Source of the DNA: an uncultured Bacilli bacterium | GTDB taxonomy: Bacteria; Bacillota_I; Bacilli_A; RF39; UBA660 | DNA: 35,515 nucleotides | NCBI GenBank assembly: GCA_947626115.1 | Contig: CANQQX010000012.1 | Location: forward strand, 1 to 35,515 | Direction of reading: 5' to 3' | Shown: positions 17,279 to 25,993 of the stretch, piece after piece | Layout of the letters: every line of letters begins with the position of its first letter | Numbering within the stretch: position 1 is the first letter of the stretch | Made by a program: the position numbers and the translations under genes | Notes under the pieces: model-generated | Database searches by the model: none | Seen by the model: only the letters and a program-made list of their open reading frames with translations | What the model was told of the DNA's origin: nothing

Positions 17279-19048
17279 ATGAAATTCAATGTATTAGATT
17301 TATTTTCAGGAGCTGGTGGTTTTTCTTTTGGCTTAGATGCTGTAAAAGGAATAAAAACTGTTTTAGCAGTTGATAATGATAAATACGCAACCGAAACATT
17401 TCAAAAAAATTTTAAAAATGCCACTGTTATTACAGGGGATTTAAAAGATGAAAAAATAAAAAAAGAAGTAATAAAAATTGCCAGAAAGAAAAAAGTTAAT
17501 ATGGTAGTGGGGGGTCCACCTTGTCAAGGATTCAGTTTAAAAGGAAAAAATCTTGGCAAAGATGATTCACGCAATTTTTTGTTTTTAGAATATTTAGCAA
17601 TTGTTAAAGAACTAAAACCAGAAGTATTTGTTATCGAAAATGTTAAAAATATTCTTAATTCAGAAAATGGCTATTTTAAACAACTAATTATAGATAAATT
17701 TAGTGATGTTGGATACATTATTAATTTTGGCGTACTAAATGCAAAAGATTTTGGGGTACCAGAACATAGAGAAAGAGCTATTATAATTGGTTCTCTTACT
17801 AAAAGCATTGAACTACCAAAAGGAAACGATAAAACAGTAACTGTTCGAGATGCTATATCAGATTTAGCATATTTAAATTCGGGAGAAGGCACATTTGAAG
17901 CTAATTATTTATTAGAGCCATTAACTGATTATCAAAAAAAATTAAGAAGTGATAAATTATATAACCATATTGCTACTAATCATTCTAAATTTGCCTTAGA
18001 AAAATTAGCAATGATTCCACCAGAAAAAGATAAAAGCTATTTACCAAAAGAATTGCATGGTAAACAAAAATTTGCTACTACTTGGTCAAGATTACAATGG
18101 GATAATATTAGTCCCACTATTGATACAAGATTTGATACACCTTCTAATGGGCGAAATTCTCATCCAATTTTAAATCGTTCTATAACACCAAGAGAAGCAG
18201 CTAGAATTCAAAGCTTTAGTGATAGCTTTATCTTTTATGGACCTAAAAGTGCAGTATGCAAACAAATTGGTAATGCTGTACCACCACTTTTAGCTAAGGC
18301 AATTGGTAAAGCAATTATTAAAGCATATAATACCAAAAAAATAAAAACAGATAATTATGAATTATATTTAGGAAATGCATATACAATTATAAAAGAATTT
18401 GAAAAAAATCATCTAGAAGTAGATCATATTATAACTGATCCACCATATATGATTTCAAAAGAAAATAATTTTCCAACATTAAGGAATAACCGCCAAGGTA
18501 TAGATTTTGGCCACTGGGATAGATTTTTTGATTTATATAGTTGGATAAACGATTATACTAAAATATTAAATAAAAATGGTTCAATAATAATATTTTGTTC
18601 ATACCGATATATTAGTCATATAATTGATAAATTAGAAGAATGTGATTTAATTGTTAAAGATGTTCTTATATGGAAAAAAAGCAATCCAATGCCTAGAAAC
18701 ACTGATAGACGTTATGTTCAAGATACCGAATTTGCTATTTGGGCTGTCAAAAAAAATTCAAAATGGGTTTTTAATAAGCCAAAATCAATATCATATTTAC
18801 GCTCATGCTTTGAAACATCAACTGTTTCTGGTCGTGAAAAAACAATTCATCCAACGCAAAAAAGTTTAAAATTAATGGAACAAATTATAAAAATTCATAC
18901 TAATGAAAATGATATAATATTAGATCCTTTTATGGGAAGTGGCACAACGGGAATTGCAGCGATTAAAAACAAAAGAAAATTTATTGGTATTGAAATTGAA
19001 AACAATTATTTTGAAATAGCAAAAAAAAGATTTGAAGAAATAAAATAA
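17279..19048 (+). CDS. Fused C5-cytosine and N6A/N4C DNA methyltransferase
   Basis: I choose the ATG at 17279 (589 aa), where the canonical MKFNVLDLFSGAGG begins. The TTG at 17270 lies too close to the SD. Residues 1 to ~345 form a complete C5 methyltransferase: SAM motif DLFSGAGG, catalytic GGPPCQGFS (C82), ENVKNIL, PEHRERAI and the motif X-like QIGNAVPPLLAKAIG. Residues ~360-589 form a second, beta-class amino-methyltransferase: DPPY (387-390) precedes DPFMGSGTTG and GIEIENNYFEIA. DPPY favours N6-adenine, though N4-cytosine is possible. Two different modifications in one chain suit an asymmetric target whose strands need separate enzymes, as in type IIS systems. The divergent HNH gene is the likely nuclease partner. 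Confidence 0.93.
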   Translation: MKFNVLDLFSGAGGFSFGLDAVKGIKTVLAVDNDKYATETFQKNFKNATVITGDLKDEKIKKEVIKIARKKKVNMVVGGPPCQGFSLKGKNLGKDDSRNFLFLEYLAIVKELKPEVFVIENVKNILNSENGYFKQLIIDKFSDVGYIINFGVLNAKDFGVPEHRERAIIIGSLTKSIELPKGNDKTVTVRDAISDLAYLNSGEGTFEANYLLEPLTDYQKKLRSDKLYNHIATNHSKFALEKLAMIPPEKDKSYLPKELHGKQKFATTWSRLQWDNISPTIDTRFDTPSNGRNSHPILNRSITPREAARIQSFSDSFIFYGPKSAVCKQIGNAVPPLLAKAIGKAIIKAYNTKKIKTDNYELYLGNAYTIIKEFEKNHLEVDHIITDPPYMISKENNFPTLRNNRQGIDFGHWDRFFDLYSWINDYTKILNKNGSIIIFCSYRYISHIIDKLEECDLIVKDVLIWKKSNPMPRNTDRRYVQDTEFAIWAVKKNSKWVFNKPKSISYLRSCFETSTVSGREKTIHPTQKSLKLMEQIIKIHTNENDIILDPFMGSGTTGIAAIKNKRKFIGIEIENNYFEIAKKRFEEIK

Positions 19049-19072
19049 GCCCTAGTGGCTTTTTATTTCTTT
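19047..19072 (+). terminator. Terminator between the methyltransferase and GNAT genes
   Basis: aagcc (19047-19051) and ggctt (19057-19061) enclose a 5-nt loop, and a T-rich run follows on the plus strand. It lies between the convergent stops of the methyltransferase and the GNAT gene. The stem is short. Confidence 0.55.
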
Positions 19073-19543
19073 TATTTGTGTATACATTCTTGAATGGTAA
19101 CCATTGTTATTATAGAAATTAATTCCTATTTCATTATAAGCAAAGACATCCACTAAAACATATTCGCAAGCCTTTTCTTTAAAGTAATCTTCCAATTTAT
19201 TAATTAAACTTTTGCCAACATTTTTAGAACGAGCATCTTTAGTAACTATAAGTTCAGTAATTATTCCCCTTTTAGGGCATTTATAATCTAGATAATCATA
19301 TTTATCAAATGGTGGGATAGTACCCATAATTAGTCCAATTACTTGATTATCTTCTAGTGCTAAATAACATTTACCATTATTTTTATTAACATTTTCTAAA
19401 TCAACTAATGCCATTTTTTCATAATAATCAGGGTGTACTTGATCAAGAGCATCTTTATCAATTGCAACAACATATTCTTCTAATTCTGTTAATAATTTTC
19501 TTACATCATCTAAATATTTATCTTCATACTCAATTATTTTCAT
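19052..19543 (-). CDS. GNAT acetyltransferase
   Basis: The 163-residue protein fits the GNAT fold: YLALEDNQVIGLIMG (beta 3-4), then GIITELIVTKDARSKNVGKSLINKL, where motif A binds acetyl-CoA, then CEYVLVDVFAYNEIGINFYNNNGY as motif B. The acceptor is unknown. Its start overlaps the end of the preceding GNAT gene by 14 nt, and it ends facing the methyltransferase terminator. The nearest SD-like ggag is about 18 nt away, so translation may depend on coupling. Confidence 0.87.
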   Translation of the reverse strand: MKIIEYEDKYLDDVRKLLTELEEYVVAIDKDALDQVHPDYYEKMALVDLENVNKNNGKCYLALEDNQVIGLIMGTIPPFDKYDYLDYKCPKRGIITELIVTKDARSKNVGKSLINKLEDYFKEKACEYVLVDVFAYNEIGINFYNNNGYHSRMYTQIKEIKSH

Positions 19544-20012
19544 TATTAAATATAAAAATTTCTCCTTTCTTAACTTTTTTAATTATGTAATTGTTATTAG
19601 TGTGTTTCGCAATAACATTATGCCAAAAAGAATAAGCAATAGGATTATTTTCCATGGGTTCAACTTCCCAATTTCCTTTAAATTTTGCAAATATATCATA
19701 TGCCACTCTTTTTCCGATATGGTTTCTTCTATATTTAGGTAAAATTAAAAATTCAGCAATACTTTTACCATTTTTATTAAATTTTAAATTTTCATTGACT
19801 AAAACCATTCCTAAATATTTTTCCTTATCTTTTATAAAATATGCTAATCTATCATTATCTGTAAAATAATTATCAAACCAATTATATTCAAAAAGACAAT
19901 CATCATTAATATCATTATCAATATATTGTGAACCATCGTATAATGCAAATTGAAGTAAAGCATACATTTTGTTTTTTTCTTCTTTTTTAGCCTCGACTAT
20001 TTCATAATTCAT
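19530..20012 (-). CDS. GNAT acetyltransferase
   Basis: The 160-residue protein has a GNAT pattern: YLGMVLVNENLKF, then KSIAEFLILPKYRRNHIGKRVAYDIF, where RRNHIG resembles the CoA pyrophosphate loop, then NPIAYSFWHNVI. The N-terminus (MNYEIVEAKKEEKNKMYALLQFALYDGS) resembles a subgroup often annotated simply as N-acetyltransferase. The acceptor is unknown. An aaggtgat SD precedes the ATG. It follows the RhuM-family gene after 46 nt, so RhuM-GNAT-GNAT is probably one unit. Confidence 0.85.
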   Translation of the reverse strand: MNYEIVEAKKEEKNKMYALLQFALYDGSQYIDNDINDDCLFEYNWFDNYFTDNDRLAYFIKDKEKYLGMVLVNENLKFNKNGKSIAEFLILPKYRRNHIGKRVAYDIFAKFKGNWEVEPMENNPIAYSFWHNVIAKHTNNNYIIKKVKKGEIFIFNNENN

Positions 20013-20058
20013 GTTATCACCTTCTATATTATTTATTTTCCTATTTCTTTATTTTTAC

Positions 20059-21069
20059 TTAATTTCTTTTATCATCAATTTTTTTACTAATGTCTTTTAA
20101 TGTTTCTAAATATGCTTTTTCTACAGGACTAATTTCTTTTACTTGATATTTTCTGTATTCTTTTTTTGCTTTTTTTATTGCTTCATCATGACTTATAGTA
20201 CCAGCTCCAATTAATTTCTTTTCTCCTGTAGTGGACAAAATTGAATCAAGTTCTCTTATATAATCTTCCATAAACATTTGTTTATGCCTAATTGCTTGAA
20301 TTTCAGCGAAGTCAAAGTATCCTGATACTAAATTATTTAAAATTTTTAATTCTTCTTCTGTTAAATAATTTTTAGCAATGACTACATCACTCATAACTGG
20401 AATATCACCACTAAAAGTTGTAAGTCCCATAAATGGTTTTTCTGAATCTGCTCTTTCATAGATTACTTCTGAAGCAGTATGACCATGTGTTGCAAAATGT
20501 AGTTTATTTTGCACAATTTTAAAAAATTCAATAGACTTTTCATCATTTGGATTATAATCAACTGCAGTGGCATATAAATCTAAAACTTGGCGATAAAGAA
20601 CTTTTTCTGAAGATCTGATATCCTTTATTCTAGCTAATAATTCCTTCCAGTAATTGCCACCGGCATTGCCTTTAAGACGCTCATCATCTAATGTGAATCC
20701 TTTAATCATATATTCTTTTAATCTTTCGGTTGCCCATTTTCTAAAATTAGTAGCTATTTTAGATTTAATACGATAACCTAAAGAAATAATCATATCTAAA
20801 TTATAATATTTAACATTTCTTTCTACATTTCTACTTCCTTCATTTTGAACTGTCAAGAATTCCTTGACAGTTGAATTTTCATCCAATTCATTTTCATCAA
20901 ATATATTTTTAATGTGTAAACTTATATTTTGCTTAGTAGTTTTATATAATACTGCCATTTGTTGTTGAGATAGCCAAATTGTTTCATTTTCTAATTTTAC
21001 ATCAATTTTAGTTTCTCCATCATCGGATTGATAAATTATTATATTATTAGAATTATTTTTATTATTCAT
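20059..21069 (-). CDS. RhuM-family protein
   Basis: The 336-residue protein matches the virulence RhuM family in its conserved blocks: IWLSQQQMAVLYKTTKQNISLHIKNIF, an HTH-like N-terminus, then VKYYNLDMIISLGYRIKS, FRKWATERLKEYMIKGF and LHFATHGHTASEVIYERAD. The family is common in gut genomes and often near mobile or restriction genes. Its biochemical role is not established. It has a strong aaggaggtg SD and its own promoter at 21144-21172. It lies between a KilA-N gene and two GNAT genes, in the island that also carries the methyltransferase and HNH nuclease. Confidence 0.88.
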   Translation of the reverse strand: MNNKNNSNNIIIYQSDDGETKIDVKLENETIWLSQQQMAVLYKTTKQNISLHIKNIFDENELDENSTVKEFLTVQNEGSRNVERNVKYYNLDMIISLGYRIKSKIATNFRKWATERLKEYMIKGFTLDDERLKGNAGGNYWKELLARIKDIRSSEKVLYRQVLDLYATAVDYNPNDEKSIEFFKIVQNKLHFATHGHTASEVIYERADSEKPFMGLTTFSGDIPVMSDVVIAKNYLTEEELKILNNLVSGYFDFAEIQAIRHKQMFMEDYIRELDSILSTTGEKKLIGAGTISHDEAIKKAKKEYRKYQVKEISPVEKAYLETLKDISKKIDDKRN

Positions 21070-21143
21070 TTATATGCACCTCCTTAAATTTAAAAGATAT
21101 CAAACATTTATATTTTTATTTTCAATATTTTTCTATCAATTTA

Positions 21144-21172
21144 ATTATATAAATTTTTTATTATTCAATCAA
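21144..21172 (-). promoter_or_regulatory. Promoter of the RhuM-GNAT-GNAT unit
   Basis: On the minus strand TTGATT (21172-21167) and TATAAT (21149-21144) are exactly 17 nt apart. The leader is about 70 nt and AT-rich. Confidence 0.6.
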
Positions 21173-21220
21173 ATTATTTTCATTAACTTATTTTTGTAGT
21201 AATTCTAAATCTTTAAGATT

Positions 21221-22039
21221 TTAATTATTTTTTAATGCTTCCATTTGTCTTCTGGCAGAATTATTTAATCTAATAAGGCTTTCTCTTTGTGATAATTTTT
21301 CTTCAATTAATATGGCATTAATATTTTGTAAATTATTAAGTATGACTAAGTGCAATATATCATTATAGTCTCTCATATTACCATTTTGAGCTAATTTTGG
21401 ATTACTATCTCGCCATTCTTTTGCTGTCATTCCAAATAACGCAACATTTAATACATCTGCTTCATCAGCATAAACAAATTCTTTTTGTTTTTCAGTTAAA
21501 GTAGGAACAATACATTTTTTTATTGCATCAGTATGAATAACATAAGTAACTTTTGATAAAAGTCTAGTAGCATTCCATTCAATTTTTTCTCTATAAGCTT
21601 CATTTGTTTTTAGTCTTTCAAATTCAGTTATTAAATACAATTTAAACTCGGGTGACAACCAACTAGCAAATTCAAAAGCAATATCTGGATGAGCAAATGT
21701 ACCACTATTATATCTCCCTGGTTTTGAAACTATACCAATAGAATTTGTAGCAGTAATCCATTTCTTTGGAGTCATCACAAAAGCATTTGTACCAGACTCA
21801 TTTTTAAACCCATCGAATTCGACGGAATTAAAATTTTGATTATTTAAAAACTCCCAAGTTCCTAAAAATAAAATAGTATTTGTAGTTCTCATCCAGTTTT
21901 GAACTATATAGTCAGTTCTATTTTTATCTTTATATCTTGCTAAATCAGTTAAAGAAATATAATTTACATTATTGATTCGCATAATTCCAATTTTATTTTC
22001 TTTAACAATAATTTCAGTAGTTAATATATCTTTTTTCAT
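21221..22039 (-). CDS. KilA-N domain protein
   Basis: In this 272-residue protein, residues ~10-130 fit a KilA-N domain: IGIMRINNVNYISLTDLARYKD, then IVQNWMRTTNTILFLGTWE, then KPGRYNSGTFAHPDIAFEFASWLSPEFKLYLITEFERL. This DNA-binding domain is typical of phages and large DNA viruses and also occurs in bacterial accessory islands. The C-terminal ~130 residues are helical (KCIVPTLTEKQKEFVYADEADVLNVALFG, TAKEWRDSNP) and similar in tone to other bacterial KilA-N proteins. It has an aaaggaggt SD and its own promoter. Function is unknown. Anti-phage or regulatory roles are possible. Confidence 0.88.
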   Translation of the reverse strand: MKKDILTTEIIVKENKIGIMRINNVNYISLTDLARYKDKNRTDYIVQNWMRTTNTILFLGTWEFLNNQNFNSVEFDGFKNESGTNAFVMTPKKWITATNSIGIVSKPGRYNSGTFAHPDIAFEFASWLSPEFKLYLITEFERLKTNEAYREKIEWNATRLLSKVTYVIHTDAIKKCIVPTLTEKQKEFVYADEADVLNVALFGMTAKEWRDSNPKLAQNGNMRDYNDILHLVILNNLQNINAILIEEKLSQRESLIRLNNSARRQMEALKNN

Positions 22040-22072
22040 TTTCCAAAACCTCCTTTATTTTTATACAAAACA

Positions 22073-22102
22073 ATTGTATCACACGAACATTTGTATTTTC
22101 AA
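22073..22102 (-). promoter_or_regulatory. Promoter of the KilA-N gene
   Basis: On the minus strand TTGAAA (22102-22097) and TACAAT (22078-22073) are 18 nt apart, with an extended TGA before the -10. Confidence 0.6.
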
Positions 22103-22123
22103 GTTATTTTAACATTTTTCTTA

Positions 22124-22154
22124 CAAAAAATGCCACCAAATTATTTGATGACAT
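22124..22154 (-). terminator. secA terminator
   Basis: Arms at 22144-22154 and 22130-22140 form an 11-bp stem with two G-U pairs and a 3-nt loop, followed by T6 on the minus strand. Confidence 0.85.
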
Positions 22155-22161
22155 TTATTTT

Positions 22162-24648
22162 TTATTTACCACAACAATTTTTGTATTTCTTACCACTGCC
22201 GCAAGGACATGGATCATTTCTACCTATTTTACTCACTCTTTTAGGAGTATTTTTAACTGTTTCTTTACCATCATTAGCAGTTCCTTTTAGAGTTTGTGTT
22301 CTTTCGGTATTTTGTCTTACTTCTGCTTTAAGTAAGAATTGGGCAGTTAAATCTTCAATCTTAACAAGTAAGTCATCGAACATTTCGAATCCTTCCATAG
22401 TATAGGCTTGAATAGGGTTTGTTTGACTATAACCACGAAGACCAATACCTTCTTTTAAATGTTCCATTGCACTCATATGTTCTACCCAGTTTGAATCAAT
22501 AATACGAAGAGATATGGCTTTTTCAAATTCATTCATTACTGGTGTATCAACCATTTTTACTTCATAATCTTTAATAATTAAATCATAAATTTTATCTCTT
22601 AATTCTTCATCTGATAAATCTTTAACATCTTTAAGTTTTAAACTATTATTTTTTAAATAATTAGCATTAACATATTCAACTAATTCTTTTAAATCTTCTT
22701 CACTTATAGAGCCATTTTTATCAAAATGACTAGAAATTAAATTAGTAATTGTATTTCTAAATACTCCAAGAATACTTTCGTGAATACTATCTTGATCTAA
22801 TATTTCATTTCTTCTTGCATAAATTATTTCTCTTTGTTCATTTAAAACATTATCATAATCAAGTAAAGTCTTACGAATATCATAGTTGTTACCTTCAACC
22901 TTCTTTTGGGCTGTTTCAATACTTCTAGTTAAAGTTTTAGAACGAATAGCTTGAGTTTCATCTATACCTAAACTTGTTAACATATTTTTAATTCTCTCTG
23001 TACCAAAACGACGCATTAAGTCATCTTCAAAAGAGACAAAAAATTGACTTTTACCTGGATCTCCTTGACGACCAGCACGACCACGAAGTTGGTTATCAAT
23101 ACGTCTTGATTCATGTCTTTCAGTACCAATTACACAAAGACCACCAAGTTCCTTAACGCCTTCACCTAGTTTAATATCGGTACCACGACCAGCCATATTA
23201 GTAGCAAGTGTTATTGCTCCTTTTTCTCCAGCTTTAGCAATTATTTCAGCTTCTCTTTCGTGATTCTTAGCATTTAATACTTCATGTTTTAAACCAGCTT
23301 TTTTAAGTAGACCACTCAAATATTCATTGGCCTCAACTGAGATAGTACCAATTAGAATAGGCTCACCTGTTTCATGAATTTCTTTAACATAATTTATAAT
23401 AGCGTTATATTTACCTTTACTAGTTGCATAAACTAAATCAGCATAATCTTCTCTTATAACTGGCATATTAGTAGGTATTTCAATAACATACATATTATAA
23501 ATGTTAGTAAATTCTTCTTCTTCTGTTTTAGCAGTACCAGTCATACCAGATAATTTTTTATACATTCTAAATAAGTTTTGGAAGGTAATCGTAGCCATTG
23601 TCTTAGTTTCAGTATTAATAGTTACGCCTTCTTTAGCTTCAATGGCTTGATGTAATCCTTCACTAAATTGTCTTCCTTGCATTAGACGACCAGTAAATTG
23701 ATCAACAATGATTACTTCATCATTTTGCACTACATAATCAACATCTTTTTTAAAACCATAATTAGCTTTTAGGGCTTGATTTAAATGATGAACTAAAGCC
23801 GTATTGTCTAAATCATATAAATTATTTAGATTAAACATCTTTTCAATTTTCTTACTACCTTCAGCAGTTAAAGAAACATTTTTAGTTTTAACATCGATAT
23901 CATAATCTTCAACATCTTTTAATTTTTTAACAGCACGATCTGCTTCTACATATAAATTACGTGAATTCATTTGGCCACCACTTATAATAAGTGGAGTTCT
24001 TGCTTCATCAATTAAAATAGAGTCAACTTCATCGATAATACAATAATTAAGTGGTCTTTGAACACGATCTTCACTTCTTACTACCATATTATCTCTTAAG
24101 TAATCAAAACCTATTTCATTATTTGTTGAATACAAAATATCACAAGCATAAGCAGCTTGTTTTTCTTTTGCACTCATTTCTCTTAGGTTAACACCTACTG
24201 TTACACCAAGAAGTTTATAAGCAGGCCCCATCCATTCAGCATTACGACTAGATAGGTATTCATTTGTTGTAACAACATGTACTCCTTCACCAGTTAAAGC
24301 ATTAACATAGGCTGGGAATATAGTTGTTAAAGTTTTACCTTCACCAGTTTTCATTTCGGCAATATTACCATAATGAATAGCAAGACCACCTAAAAGTTGA
24401 ACATAGAAAGCTTTCTCACCAATTGTACGATAAGCAGCCTCTCTAGCTAAAGCAAAAGCCTCAACTAAAATGTCATCTAATGTTTCGCCATTTTTTAGTC
24501 TTTCCTTAAATTCTTCTGTTTTCTTTTTGAAATCACTATCTTTTAGTTTTTGCATTTCTTCATCTAATGCTACGATTTGATCAGCAATTCCCTCAAATCT
24601 TTTTAATTCTTTATACTCACTATTTAATAATCTTTTGAATAGTCCCAT
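22162..24648 (-). CDS. secA: SecA, preprotein translocase ATPase
   Basis: The ATPase motor drives preproteins through SecYEG. The ATG at 24648 follows gaggtgg and gives MGLFKRLLNSEYK, 828 aa. The TTG at 24660 in the track overlaps the SD and is rejected. Walker A is MKTGEGKTLT (GEGKT at 102-106), DEVDSILIDEARTPLIISG is the DEAD-like motif, and ATNMAGRGTDIKLGEGV and QLRGRAGRQGDPG belong to NBD2. The C-terminus ends in a zinc SEC-C motif, CPCGSGKKYKNCCGK. The gene stands alone between a promoter and a strong terminator. Confidence 0.97.
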   Translation of the reverse strand: MGLFKRLLNSEYKELKRFEGIADQIVALDEEMQKLKDSDFKKKTEEFKERLKNGETLDDILVEAFALAREAAYRTIGEKAFYVQLLGGLAIHYGNIAEMKTGEGKTLTTIFPAYVNALTGEGVHVVTTNEYLSSRNAEWMGPAYKLLGVTVGVNLREMSAKEKQAAYACDILYSTNNEIGFDYLRDNMVVRSEDRVQRPLNYCIIDEVDSILIDEARTPLIISGGQMNSRNLYVEADRAVKKLKDVEDYDIDVKTKNVSLTAEGSKKIEKMFNLNNLYDLDNTALVHHLNQALKANYGFKKDVDYVVQNDEVIIVDQFTGRLMQGRQFSEGLHQAIEAKEGVTINTETKTMATITFQNLFRMYKKLSGMTGTAKTEEEEFTNIYNMYVIEIPTNMPVIREDYADLVYATSKGKYNAIINYVKEIHETGEPILIGTISVEANEYLSGLLKKAGLKHEVLNAKNHEREAEIIAKAGEKGAITLATNMAGRGTDIKLGEGVKELGGLCVIGTERHESRRIDNQLRGRAGRQGDPGKSQFFVSFEDDLMRRFGTERIKNMLTSLGIDETQAIRSKTLTRSIETAQKKVEGNNYDIRKTLLDYDNVLNEQREIIYARRNEILDQDSIHESILGVFRNTITNLISSHFDKNGSISEEDLKELVEYVNANYLKNNSLKLKDVKDLSDEELRDKIYDLIIKDYEVKMVDTPVMNEFEKAISLRIIDSNWVEHMSAMEHLKEGIGLRGYSQTNPIQAYTMEGFEMFDDLLVKIEDLTAQFLLKAEVRQNTERTQTLKGTANDGKETVKNTPKRVSKIGRNDPCPCGSGKKYKNCCGK

Positions 24649-24665
24649 AATCCACCTCAAACTAT

Positions 24666-24693
24666 ATTATATCACGAGTTTAATATAACTCAA
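24666..24693 (-). promoter_or_regulatory. secA promoter
   Basis: On the minus strand TTGAGT (24693-24688) and TATAAT (24671-24666) are 16 nt apart, with an extended TGA before the -10. It lies immediately after the upstream terminator. Confidence 0.65.
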
Positions 24694-24716
24694 ATAAAAA
24701 GAAGCCTAAACTTCTT
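24694..24716 (-). terminator. Terminator of the eight-gene hydrolase unit
   Basis: aagaag (minus strand, 24716-24711) pairs with cttctt (24704-24699) across a 6-nt loop, and a T-rich run follows. It separates the HIT-like gene from secA. Confidence 0.6.
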
Positions 24717-24733
24717 ATTTTAAAATGCTAATT

Positions 24734-25168
24734 TTATTTGAATTTAAATTCATTTTTTATCATTTCATATAGTTGCAATCTTTCTTCTTTTGTAAAAATA
24801 TCTTTTTGGCATTTAAATTTACTATTAGACCATTTCCAAAAATTATAACCAAAATGTTTATCTTTATATACTTTATTAAATAACTTTAATTCATTTTTAT
24901 ATCTTGGAAAAAGCCAAAAATGAACATGTGGTTTTTCGTTATCACGATAAGCATTATTCATAAGGCAAGTAAAATTAAACATAGTTGTATTAAATAATTT
25001 TTTACATACTCTTTCTAGTTCTTTTTCTAATTTACCTAATTCTATCCATTCTTCACTAGTTAATTCACTTAGAGATTCTTTATTTGATGAGATAATACAC
25101 TGTCCCACAAAATCTTGACACCAATCACAAAATACTACTTCCCAATTTTTACTTTCATATAATTTCAT
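24734..25168 (-). CDS. HIT-like protein with an altered histidine triad
   Basis: The 144-residue protein resembles the HIT superfamily of nucleotidyl hydrolases/transferases. Beta strands and a helix (~36-58) lead to NNAYRDNEKPHVHFWLFPRY. The central motif reads H81-V-H83-F-W85, where classical HIT proteins have His-x-His-x-His: the last His is Trp. The proposed nucleophile H83 is kept, so a hydrolase or transferase with a changed site is possible. It is the last gene of an eight-gene unit, 12 nt after the transglutaminase-like gene, and a terminator follows. Confidence 0.7.
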   Translation of the reverse strand: MKLYESKNWEVVFCDWCQDFVGQCIISSNKESLSELTSEEWIELGKLEKELERVCKKLFNTTMFNFTCLMNNAYRDNEKPHVHFWLFPRYKNELKLFNKVYKDKHFGYNFWKWSNSKFKCQKDIFTKEERLQLYEMIKNEFKFK

Positions 25169-25180
25169 TATCTACTCCTT

Positions 25181-25984
25181 TTATTTTAATTTAGGATTAT
25201 CCTCTTTTAAATAATAATTACACGTTATATAGTTTCTATCCAATACTTCTTCTGGATGAATAGGTTTACCATAAATTTCACTAAGTTTAGCAAAGTCAAA
25301 AGTAATGCTTTCTATATTATTAATATCTTCTTTACCAATAATAGAATATGCTGGTACATATCCACTAGTAAGAGTTACTGGATTAGTTACATCAAATAAT
25401 ATTAAAGTACCATCTTTCATTTTTAAAATATTATAGGCATGTTCTTCGACATTATTATCAGAATTTAATTTTCCAAACACTAAATAGCTTTTAATTCCAC
25501 AAAATTCTGCTAAATTTTGAACTGCAGCACTTCTTTCTGAGCATAATGCTGAATCATTTTTATAAAAATCCGCAATGGATACTTGTTTACCTTTTTCCTT
25601 TTGTAAATATACATTAATTCTATTGTTTTGATTTCCTTTAAAACCAAATACTTCAATAGTAAAATCTTGTATTGCATGAAAAAATTGTAATGGATTATTT
25701 AAATTTTTACCTTTAATAAATTTCATAAATTTAATATATAATGTTATATCATTCATATAAAATGGATCAACCATATAAGAAGAAATAATAGGACTTTCTG
25801 AATTAATATAGCCATCGGTGATAGTACCAATTAAACGCCCGTTATTGTTTCTATCGATTGTTCTCTTTTCAGAATTTTTTTCTAATTCTTCTAATCTAGA
25901 CATGACAAATTTTTTAATTTGCTCTTCATTATCCACCGAATTAATATAATTTACTATATCTCTAAAATTATTTAAATTAGCCAT
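25181..25984 (-). CDS. Transglutaminase-like cysteine protein
   Basis: The 267-residue protein has no signal peptide, so it is probably cytoplasmic. Its C-terminal half has the ordered Cys-His-Asp pattern of a transglutaminase/protease-like fold: SALCSERSAAVQNLAEFCGIKSYLVFG (C148), EEHAYNIL (H182) and TLILFDVTNP (D198). The N-terminal ~130 residues are unassigned. Its substrate is unknown. It lies 9 nt after the 191-residue unknown gene in the packed unit. The family call rests on the residue order alone. Confidence 0.65.
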   Translation of the reverse strand: MANLNNFRDIVNYINSVDNEEQIKKFVMSRLEELEKNSEKRTIDRNNNGRLIGTITDGYINSESPIISSYMVDPFYMNDITLYIKFMKFIKGKNLNNPLQFFHAIQDFTIEVFGFKGNQNNRINVYLQKEKGKQVSIADFYKNDSALCSERSAAVQNLAEFCGIKSYLVFGKLNSDNNVEEHAYNILKMKDGTLILFDVTNPVTLTSGYVPAYSIIGKEDINNIESITFDFAKLSEIYGKPIHPEEVLDRNYITCNYYLKEDNPKLK

Positions 25985-25993
25985 AATATCTCC

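Noticed and set aside
22091-22405. 104-residue plus-strand ORF at the secA end
   Set aside because: Antisense to the secA SEC-C region and terminator. No RBS.
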